DNA of 64,000 nt from Poa pratensis (lineage: Eukaryota > Streptophyta > Magnoliopsida > Poales > Poaceae), in the NCBI GenBank assembly GCA_947311845.1, contig CAMZMU010000080.1, forward strand, positions 44,504,359 through 44,568,358, read 5' to 3'. Shown here piece after piece: positions 1-8,400 of this stretch. How positions within the stretch are numbered: position 1 is the stretch's first letter; each line of letters opens with the position of its first letter. Under the pieces are notes generated by a model. The model had not been told where the DNA came from. It did no database searches and worked only from the letters and a program-made list of their open reading frames with translations. Made by a program: the position numbers and the translations under genes.

Positions 1-1370
1 TTACCAGTTATAATCAAGACTCTAGCATACAAGTTATCGATGAGGGCAACAATTAAGATATTACCAGTAAAATATCAAACAAGTTATCATGTGGGGATAC
101 TAGAAATTCATTATCAATACACTATCATACAAGTTATTAATGAGCAAAGAATTAGTAAAATGTAACCAGTCACATAAGAAACAAGTTATCAGGTGGGGAT
201 ACTAAAAATTTATTACCAACACTCTAGCATACAAGTTATCGATGAGAAAAGAACTACTAAGATGTCACCGGTCACCTAACAAACAAGTCATCAAGTGGTG
301 GATACTAAAAATTATTATCAAGACTATAGTATACAAGTTACCGATGAGGGGAACAATTAAGATATTACATGTCACATATCAATAAGTTATCAGGTGGGGG
401 ATACTAAACATTTATTACCAATACACTAGCATACAAGTTATGAATACTAGTCGCATAGCAAATAAGTTATCGGGTGGGAAACTAAAAATTTATTATCAAG
501 ACTCTAGCATACAAATTATCGATGAGAAAAAGAACTGGTAAGATATTACCAGTCACATAGAAAACAAGTTATCAGGTGAGGATACTAAAACTTATTAGAA
601 AGACTCTAACATACAAGTTATCGATGAGAAAAGAACTAGTAAGATGTTATCAATCACATAACAAGCAAATTATCAAGTGGGGGATACTACAACTTATAAT
701 CAAGACTCTAACATACAAGTTATCGATGAGGGCAACAATTAAGATATTACCAGTCAAATATCAAACAAGTTATCATGTGGGGATACTAAAAATTTATTGT
801 CAATACACTATCATACAAGTTATTGATGAGTAAAGAATTAGTAAAATGTTACCAGTCGCATAAGAAACAAGTTATCAGGTGGGGATACTAAAAATTTATT
901 ACCAAGACTCTAGCATACAAGTTATACTAATATGTCACCGATCACCTAACAAACAAGTCATCAAGTGGGGATACTAAAAATTATTATCATGACTCTAGTA
1001 TACAAGTTATCGACGAGTAGAACAATTAAGATATTACCCGTCACATATCAAGCAAGTTATCAGGTGGGAATACTAAAACTTTACTACCAATACACTACCA
1101 TACAATTTATGAACATAACTAGTAAGATTTTACCAGTTGCATAGCAAATAAGTTATCACGTGGGGGATATTAAAATTTTATTACCAGCGCTCTAGCATAC
1201 AAGTTATCCAGTAAAAACCTCGTAAGATGTTAGCAGTTGCATCGCAAACAAGTTATCAGGTGAAATTACTAAAATTAGACTAGCATACAAGTTATCAATG
1301 AGGAAAAAAATTGGTAAGATGTTAGCAGTCACATAACAAACAAATTATCAGGTGATGATACTAACCATTG
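1..1370. repeat. Satellite array with seven-monomer higher-order repeat
   Basis: Fourteen copies of a monomer recur, each marked by a core close to 'tagcatacaagttatcgatg' and a second core 'caagttatcaggtggggata'. Core starts lie near 20, 121, 221, 321, 421, 501, 601, 703, 805, 905, 990, 1090, 1190 and 1270, so most monomers are about 100 bp and a few are 80-85 bp. Monomers seven apart share private variants: the 'gatgagggcaacaattaaga' type at 20 and 703, 'aaagaattagtaaaatg' at 121 and 805, 'gtcacctaacaaacaagtca' at 221 and 905, and 'gcaaattatca' or 'acaaattatca' near 601 and 1270. This makes two copies of a roughly 683-bp higher-order unit. The array is AT-rich and shows no coding signal. It starts at or before base 1. 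Confidence 0.9.
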
Positions 1371-2315
1371 ATTTTCCTGATGGGGAGGGCTAGTCCACGT
1401 TTTGAATCTCGTCTGGAAGTAGATACGATTATCAAACATTGTATTCAATTTGTTATCGTGTTGCGTAAAAAGAGCATCTGGTGTACCATGCTTTTGTTTG
1501 TCCATGACTAAAGAAAGGCGGCCTAAGAAAAATGATTTTGTAATGAATACATGTTTCCATCAAAAAGGGAATAGAAAACTTGAACGTGAACTTTTAGGTT
1601 TTTGGTCCAAGTTTTATTGTGCACATTTTTTAATTCCACCGATAAAAAACTAAGAAATAGCCATGTAGGAAAAAAAGGGAATAGAAAACTTGAACATGAA
1701 CTTTTAGTTTTTGGTTTAAGTTTTATTGTACACATACTTTAACTGTAGCGATAGAAAAAACTAAGAAAAAAGCCCTGTAGAAAAACGGGAAAAGGAGAGA
1801 GGAACACATTGCATCCGGCTAGATTACGCGGAAAAATCAACGATTAAGAGCGAGAATCAAGTCGAGCGGGAGGCTGAAAAAAGGAATATAAGCGAACGAA
1901 GGGTACTAGATAGTGCCCGAAAAAAACGATTTGATCGACCACTAAAAGAACAATAGCACGGACAGTAGCGCTAAACTACGCCTAAAATGTAAATTGGAAA
2001 ATAAAGCTGACCAATAAACTTTTGGATACAAAATACATATTACCATTACACAAAAAAGAATAAAAAAGGGAAGATAAACGATACAGCTGAATAGATGCAT
2101 GCATGCATTGCAAATAAAAGCATAAATGGGGACATGCATGCGGGGTAGTAATTAGCAGTGATTAATTAGCCCATGGCAAAAAGTGGACAAAGGAAAAGGG
2201 AATGGATGGACGTGCAAAGCAGGACCACCAGTGGCAGCAGTATCCAAACTGCCAGCTAGCAACGTGCATGCATACAGTTAATTAGGGGCAGTGCACCGTG
2301 TCAGACAGCCCGCAT
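1371..2315. other. Unassigned AT-rich sequence between satellite and LINE
   Basis: No gene, terminal inverted repeat or LTR was resolved here. The only internal structure is a direct duplication at 1563-1775 (listed separately) and several 'tgcatgcatgc' RY-type motifs between 2090 and 2275. Confidence 0.5.
1563..1775. repeat. Two-copy tandem duplication, ~112-bp unit
   Basis: The segment beginning 'aaaaagggaatagaaaactt' near 1563 is repeated from about 1672. It continues through 'gaacttttag', 'ttttattgt', 'cacat' and 'aaaaactaagaaa' in the same order, with scattered substitutions. No coding content is apparent. Confidence 0.75.
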
Positions 2316-2784
2316 GCAAACAGCTAATTTTTTTTTTTTGAACATAAAGATTTTATTGATATTTAACAGCAACGTACATATACAAGGTTGCATTGCATGA
2401 TGCAAGAAACTGCAGCTACTTCTGCATTTAGACAAGCACTGTTGCCTGAATGTAAACACCTGAAACTGAGAGGAAAGCTCTCAATTTTCAGCGCTAGTTT
2501 GGCTTGATGATGAGCTCTAAAATTATAACCTCTACCGATATGGTAGACTCTTGATGTATCAAAGGCAACAGAGGTTGCTATGTGAGCTAGTTGTGGTCTG
2601 ATGGACCAATGACCTGGAGTGAGAATCATGTTTTGAGCTGATGCCGCCGTAGCCAGCACGGCATTGTCCGTCAGGAAGGTTGCCTGCTGAAGTCGGAGAA
2701 TTCCTGCAATCTGGGATGCTAACATCAGGCTGAACGCCTCTGCCTGAATAGCAGATGTTACCGGCGGGGATATGGCTGAGATAC

Positions 2785-3067
2785 TGTGAGATCCTGGCTC
2801 AGGGCTTAACAGGATTGATAGAATACTCATATCAACAAGTTGCAACTTCTTTTCCGGAAGCTCATCTGGAAGGAACTCCGAGGTTAAGCGTGCTTGGCCC
2901 GGAGCACTCCAAGGATGGGTGACCGACCGGGAACTGGTTCCCGGGTGCGCACGAGTGAGGACAAAGTGCGCAGAAAAGACTAGTGTTGATCTGTGGGGGC
3001 CAGTCTGGAGATCCTAGAGAGCTGCCAGGGGTGACAGGCCCGGCCCGGGGGTGGCCGGGGTGTTACA
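2785..3067 (+). repeat. Cassandra 5' LTR
   Basis: 283 bp, TG...CA ends, one visible mismatch to the 3' copy. It contains the 5S-like promoter block and is followed at once by the initiator-Met primer-binding site. Confidence 0.93.
2861..2934 (+). promoter_or_regulatory. 5S rRNA-derived internal promoter block in Cassandra 5' LTR
   Basis: The run 'aactccgaggttaagcgtgc' (from 2873) followed by 'aggatgggtgacc' (from 2911) and 'gggaa' matches the order of the A box, intermediate element and C box of plant 5S rRNA genes. In known Cassandra elements this block is thought to allow RNA polymerase III transcription. Here it is seen by similarity only. Confidence 0.88.
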
Positions 3068-3233
3068 ATTTGGTATCAGAGCCGACCCTCGCGGCAACAC
3101 GGGCGTGTGCGGGTCAGGGGCGCGGACATGTGGAGCATGTGCCGGCACTGGGCGCACAGACGTGTACCAAGGGGGGGAGTTCCTGGACTGGGGGTTGACC
3201 GACGAGGGCGTCGGTCTTCTAAGGGGGGAAGGA

Positions 3234-3516
3234 TGTGAGATCCTGGCTCAGGGCTTAACATGATTGATAGAATACTCATATCAACAAGTTGCAACTTCTT
3301 TTCCGGAAGCTCATCTGGAAGGAACTCCGAGGTTAAGCGTGCTTGGCCCGGAGCACTCCAAGGATGGGTGACCGACCGGGAACTGGTTCCCGGGTGCGCA
3401 CGAGTGAGGACAAAGTGCGCAGAAAAGACTAGTGTTGATCTGTGGGGGCCAGTCTGGAGATCCTAGAGAGCTGCCAGGGGTGACAGGCCCGGCCCGGGGG
3501 TGGCCGGGGTGTTACA
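3234..3516 (+). repeat. Cassandra 3' LTR
   Basis: 283 bp, starts TGTGAGATCC after the purine-rich tract and ends GTGTTACA. It is followed by the target-site duplication gatac. Confidence 0.93.
3310..3383 (+). promoter_or_regulatory. 5S rRNA-derived block in Cassandra 3' LTR
   Basis: Identical to the block in the 5' LTR, with the A-box-like 'gttaagcgtgc' and C-box-like 'ggatgggtgacc' in the same spacing. Confidence 0.87.
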
Positions 3517-4318
3517 GATACAGAGCTGAGAACAATGACGATCGCCTCCAAGCTGAATGAAGATACCTAGTCCAGCAATCGCTGGCTTGCCGTCTGGACC
3601 TGGAGATCAAGCTCCATCCGAAAATACAATGGGAGTTGAGATGTTGGAGATATCTTTGATTGTCTTTCCAGGAACTAGCACAGCCTGTTGGATGGATTGC
3701 TCATGTGCCTGCATGGAAACATCTTCAGGCTCCCTGGAATCTGTGAAGCAGATTGCATCCGTAATCTGAGTGGAGGTTGTGACCTCCAAATTGGTACTCT
3801 GCATGATTGCCGCCGCTGCTGCATAGACCTGTGAAGGGGAACTAGATTTCCTACAAAAGCGTTCATCATTGCGAGATTTCCAAATACACCACAAGAAAGT
3901 ATAGAGAGAAGTTATGCTTATTTGTGGGTGATGGGAATCAAGTAAAGCTTGAATCATTTCAGGAATTGAATCATTGTGCTGTGCTATGAATTCAGTTTTA
4001 ATAAACCACGGGTGAGAATACCAAGCTGCTTTAGCAAACAGCTAATTAGGGGAAACGCATCTTCGCGCGAGGAGAGCGCGCGCGAGCGCTCACGCGCTCG
4101 AAGGAAGCCGATTCGGGCATGTTCCACGTTTGGTTATTGTAAACAGGCTAGACAGGGACCTGACGATGGAGCAATATAAACGCAGCGGTTAAATTTAAAA
4201 AAAACTACCCGCAAAAAAAAAAAAAAATACTACGTCAAAATGTTTCCCTAGAGTGCGTGATGGAACGGCCAAGATCCTAACAACCTCCTAATTTGTTGGG
4301 TACCAACTGGTTTGTTTG

Positions 4319-5460
4319 GGACGCGGCTTGCCTGCTCCCCGAGTCTCCTCCCATCCGTGCTCCCGGACCATCGAACGGCTGCGTTTCGTTCCCCCTTCAC
4401 TCGTTATTTCCTAGCCGATTTTTTTTAACAATACACTTCCTTCTCCTGCCGAGACTTCCTGCATCGCCGGCGGCCGGCCCCCTTTTATCGATGTAATCAA
4501 TCTACTGGATACTGGAGCGGACGCTGCCGCCCCTGCTGCGTCCGCCGAACGGGGTGCCTTTCTCATCGTCTACCGTCGGTATGCCCGGGCTGACATTCTT
4601 ATTGTGCCCCTATGGTGGAGAAGCTCCCGTTAGGCTGCCCAGCTCAGTTAATCCAAGGTCACGACGCTAGTACCAAATCTACTAGTGCATCTCCTCTCGC
4701 ATATCATCTGCACCAAATTAACGACCTATAATTGAAGCTCGTTAGGAGATCAATTTTAATCGGGTGACCTTCTACATGAGAAATTTCCTGCCAGAGAGAT
4801 GCAACACGCGACGAGCCCAGCCAAAACTACGATCTTCTCGCCGGTTTGCAGATTGCCTGGGCGAGACTGCCAGAGTGACCGACTGACTGCTGATCTTCGA
4901 GCGCGACAGCCTCGTTCGGGATTGAGTCAGCAAAGGAAGAGGAGAAGGAAGCAGAGAGGAAGGTGAGCAGCGGGGATGAGGTGGATGGACCGCTCCGCCA
5001 GGCCGCCAGCCGCCTTGTCGGTCTTGGCATCCGCGGACTCCTCGGACACCCAGAGCGGGATCGCCTCCGTCGCGTCGCTGCCGTCGCCGTGGCAACGTGA
5101 GGAACTCCTTTTGCGTTCGCAGTCCTCTCCGTCTCCGAGTTCCCGCGGCAGCGGCGGCGCAAGGAGGAGTCGGCGCACAGAGAAAGTTGGCCGTGTGGAC
5201 GAGAAGGAGGTGGCCGCGACAAGAGACCAGTAAAGTAGCTGGCTCGCTGCTTCTCTCTCCCTTTAGCCAAGATCAGTCGGGGAACGGCAGAGAAGACACG
5301 ACGGAGGAGAAGAAGTAAATACATGATTAATTATATTTTTTCTATCAGGAAATAAGACGTGGGGACCGTGGGGTAGAGGGCGGTTCAAACCGTTCGATCA
5401 GAAACAAGTGGAACGGGAGCACGGATGGGAGCAGACTCGGGGAGCAGGCAAGCCCCGTCC
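4319..5460. mobile_element. Mutator-like element 1 (candidate Pack-MULE)
   Basis: Terminal inverted repeats of 47 bp (4319-4365 and 5414-5460) match at 45 of 47 positions. Both ends read inward as GGACG(C/G)GGCTTGCCTGCTCC. A perfect 9-bp direct repeat 'gtttgtttg' flanks the element at 4310-4318 and 5461-5469, the duplication length of Mutator-superfamily elements. The 1142-bp body is too short for a transposase and none is recognisable. Its centre (about 4800-5320) is GC-rich and gene-like on the minus strand, so it may carry captured host sequence. Confidence 0.88.
4900..5324 (-). pseudogene. Gene-like cargo inside Mutator-like element 1
   Basis: The minus strand contains a low-complexity-free stretch that reads 'SDATEAIPLWVSEESADA' and then 'AERSIHLIP' before a hydrophobic run near 4925-4960. 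This looks like the juxtamembrane and transmembrane part of a plant protein, but I cannot name the gene. The hydrophobic part is split between frames: one extra C near 4965 would restore a continuous hydrophobic segment if removed. No intact start or downstream exon is evident. The alternative is chance openness in GC-rich DNA. Confidence 0.4.
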
Positions 5461-5469
5461 GTTTGTTTG

Positions 5470-8400
5470 AGCCTCTCGCGCGACGCTAAAACAGATCGAA
5501 CCCAGCACGCCTAGAATTTTGTTAGGGATTTCAGATTTGCTATATCTCAGGCGATTGATATAATTTTGTTGAGTCGCGCAATATCTTGTTGGTATCCTGT
5601 TGGTTTTTGCTTCCTTCTGTGTAAACTAGTTTTTTTTAGCAGAATAGTATGACCTTTATTCAGAAATAGTTTTGGGTAAACTAGCTTGCCCTTAGGCCTT
5701 TTCCGTTTCTGTTTTGCGCCGACCATGGACCGGACTTGCTTCTATATTCGTGTTGTCTATGTTGGGCCAGAGTTAGCTGTCCGAACATGGTCAGGCGTCT
5801 TTTCTGCTTTTTATTATGTTGGTAAAAAAAGGCATGCTAGTATCGCTGAAGTAATCACTTAGAAGTCCTTTATTTGTTTTATTTGTGATTAGTCATAATG
5901 TACTGCAATTAATGAAAGTTATTTGCTATTTAGTGTAAATATTTGGTCTCAAATAGTAGGCGGTAGCCAGTGAAATGGCCCCTCCGGATGTTCGCTTGAA
6001 TTCCCAAATAATTCCGGTCCTTCCGGAGCACCCTAGAAAATCCGGACAGGTTCGTCCCATCCGGCCGACCCCTGCGACGGACGTCAAATGCACCGCTTCC
6101 GTAGATATACGGACTTTCCGAAAATATACACCCGGTTTTAAAATAAGAACGACGCTGGCGACCGGAGTCTGTCTGGTTTCCAAACCGTCTCTAAATTATC
6201 TTGGGCCCGAACAAACCGGGAAGTTTCGTCTTAGTGGAGCCGGCCGAGAAACCAGCCCGTATCCGGCGTCTGCGTCGGCCTTTTACTTCGTCTGCATCAG
6301 ATTGCAGAGTCGGGTCGTTTTAAAAACCATCTGAGGGGTACTTTTCCTAGTCGGACAGGGAAACCGGCTCCGGGCGTTTGGACTATCCCCAACTATTGCT
6401 CCGAGCCGGACGGGATAACCGGCTGAGGCCTGTGGCCGTGGTCCAACTGTACTAGTAGGTTCTTTAGTAGTATGAGAGACTTGGAAATATGACCTATAGG
6501 CAATAATAAAGTTGTTTTTATTTCATTAACTTGTTTATGATTATGTTTATGTTCTGTGCTTTGAATTGTATGAGTTTATGAATATGAGATTCAGAGAAAT
6601 ATCTAGTTAAATGTGTGAAATAATAAACACAAATCGGATCCCTAATCAGGCATATGGACTAGCTCCTAAACTACTGATATTTTTTCCCGACCATGGGCTT
6701 TACAAGGATGCCAATAATCATTTCCCCTGCTCCTTAGTTACTTATTTATTTTATTTTATATGTACAATGTCTTTACTCGGTAGATGGGCTGCTGAGAGGC
6801 ATTGCACTGCTAGCAGGGATTTTATGCTAGCAGGGATTTTAGGTAAACTTCTATCATGATGGTGTAGCTCTCCACCGCGGACCGGAGGTCGGTACAAAAC
6901 CTCTGGAATCCTATGAAAAAATGGAGGAGCCTTTAATATCATGCGGATGTCTCGACCGGAGTTCCAGATTTTTTTTTTGGGCGGGTCCGAGAGCTACTGG
7001 ATATTCCTAACTATATAAAAGACGTACCGATTCGCGAGCTGTGAGCGCTCGGGCACTGTTCTAATGAACAGTGCCTGTGGCATTTTTGCAAAAAAGTTCC
7101 TACACTTTTCGGAAATTACGAGTCGGTCCTTCTGTATATTAGGCCAACCCCTAACCCTAGATTCCTTATCCTCACGCTCCACTCATCCTCTCTCTCTCTC
7201 ACACAGCGGCGGCGGCGGCGTTCTTCTTCATTTCCCCCACCCTCCTCCACCCCGATGCGGCGACGCCGCCGCCCCGAGCTGTCCTGCCTCCTCTAGCCCG
7301 AGACGGCTCTCCTCCGGCGGCATGGAGGCAGGTCATCGTCCAAGGGCAAGCGTCTTCCACGAGCGTGCAGCGGGGGCCCAGCAAGGTCACCACCCCACCG
7401 CGCCTCCTCCTCCTCGCCGCGCGCCTCCCCGACTTCCTCTCAGGCCGCCGCCGGACGGAGCGACTGTTGTGGAGCCCCTCGCAAGCGGCGCCCCGTGCTC
7501 AGCAGCGCAAGCACCAGCGGAGCTCCGACCACCTCTGACCGGAAACACATCTACCTGGTTTCTCCGCCTGTTCATCGTCACCACAGATGACGGCCAGCAG
7601 CGCGGCGAACGGCCACTTGCCTCTTTTTCATCCATGACCTGCAGGTTTCTCCCCCTTTCTCTCTATCAGTTTTAGTTGCATGGTCTCATTCTTCCTCTCA
7701 TGTCTTCATCCCTTTTTGTTTGGTCTCCGATGTAGTATGCTGAGCTCGAGATCCCTTTTGTTTGGTCTCCGATGTGGTGTGCTGAGTTCGGAAAGAGGAG
7801 GATGTGTGCCTCGCACGGCGGCGGACAGCTAATCAATCAGCATGCAACCTTTTTTAGAACCGGACATCTCTTCTACGCAATTGTAGTTTTAAAATCAATC
7901 TCATGGCCGGTAGCATCTGCAATTTTAGTTCATTCCCTCCCAATTTTTTGTGTGCTGCTCGGTATCAGTTGGAGTGTCATGCTCCAATCTCCCGAGTCTG
8001 TCTCCCTTCTATCTTTGTTGATGAATTACCTGTACTACTCACACTGCAAAAAAAGAGGAGAATTGGGCATACTACTCAATTAACAGTGTCAAATAATTCA
8101 GATGATGTGGAAGTTCGATTTTCAGTTCCTATTTATGCTGACACTCTAGATTAGGAAGGATTTTCTTTTGTAACTTTAGTTATGCCTTCTTCACCAATCA
8201 TAGATAATTTATACATGAGTGTTTTATTTCCTTTTTAACGTGCATCGTACTGTGGAGATAATCAGATACTATATTCAACTATACATTGATTAGATTTTAT
8301 CCTTCTTGCATTGATATGCAAACTCAATATTTTCTAACGTTCTGTGTGTTCTACAGGTTATTATATCTTCATTCAAAGTTTCAGTTAGCAATGTTGATTT

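Larger units (their letters stand above)
2785..3516 (+). mobile_element. Cassandra TRIM retrotransposon, structurally complete
   Basis: Two 283-bp direct repeats, 2785-3067 and 3234-3516, begin TGTGAGATCC and end GTGTTACA (TG...CA ends). They flank an internal region of only 166 bp. Directly after the left LTR lies 'tttggtatcagagcc' (about 3069-3083), the primer-binding site for initiator methionine tRNA. Directly before the right LTR is the purine tract 'aaggggggaagga'. The 5-bp duplication gatac flanks the element at 2780-2784 and 3517-3521. Each LTR holds a 5S-rRNA-like block, the hallmark of the Cassandra family of terminal-repeat retrotransposons in miniature. There is no coding capacity, so it must use enzymes supplied in trans. 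The LTRs differ at a single position (g/t near 2811 versus 3260), so the insertion is recent. It sits inside the RNase H domain of LINE-A. Confidence 0.95.
2363..4020 (-). pseudogene. LINE ORF2 C-terminal fragment (zf-RVT tail + RNase H), disrupted
   Basis: Read on the minus strand, the fragment opens with a zf-RVT tail containing 'LWCIWKSRNDERF' (about 3880), then a linker, then the RNase H start 'VFSDGA' at about 3607. The next codon, normally Trp in the FSDGAW motif, is TGA (minus strand, about 3604-3606), a premature stop consistent with a TGG to TGA change. The frame would otherwise continue through 'GPDGKPAIAGLGIFIQ' to the Cassandra insertion at the 5-bp duplication gatac. It resumes exactly in phase at 2784 with 'ISPPVTSAIQAEAFSLML' and ends near 2363. 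The RNase H acidic residues D (FSDGA), E (AEAFSL) and D (LTDNAV) are visible. The domain is non-functional because of the stop and the insertion. Confidence 0.82.
2330..4033 (-). mobile_element. LINE, 5'-truncated, minus strand (LINE-A)
   Basis: A poly-T run at 2328-2339 is the poly(A) tail of a minus-strand retroposon. The 14-bp target-site duplication 'gcaaacagctaatt' is perfect at 2316-2329 and 4034-4047. The minus-strand coding remnant corresponds to the last part of a plant L1-type ORF2: the tail of the zinc-finger (zf-RVT) region followed by a C-terminal RNase H domain. After removing the nested Cassandra element only about 970 bp of LINE remains, so it is strongly 5'-truncated, as is usual for target-primed reverse transcription. 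It belongs to a different subfamily from the LINEs at 27469-36894 and 38795-40006, because its 3' end lacks their hairpin and it has an RNase H domain. Confidence 0.88.

Noticed and set aside
1..1370. CRISPR-like regularly spaced repeats
   Set aside because: Repeats are ~100-bp head-to-tail monomers without unique spacers, in a plant genome. This is satellite DNA.
2785..3516. Two 5S rRNA genes
   Set aside because: Only the central and 3' promoter-containing part of 5S is present and it lies within LTRs with a tRNA primer site and purine tract, so this is a Cassandra TRIM, not 5S rDNA.
7064..7675. 203-codon plus-strand open frame in a GC-rich segment
   Set aside because: Pro/Ala/Arg-rich low-complexity translation with no domain. 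It starts within a hairpin-flanked leader and has no convincing splice continuation.
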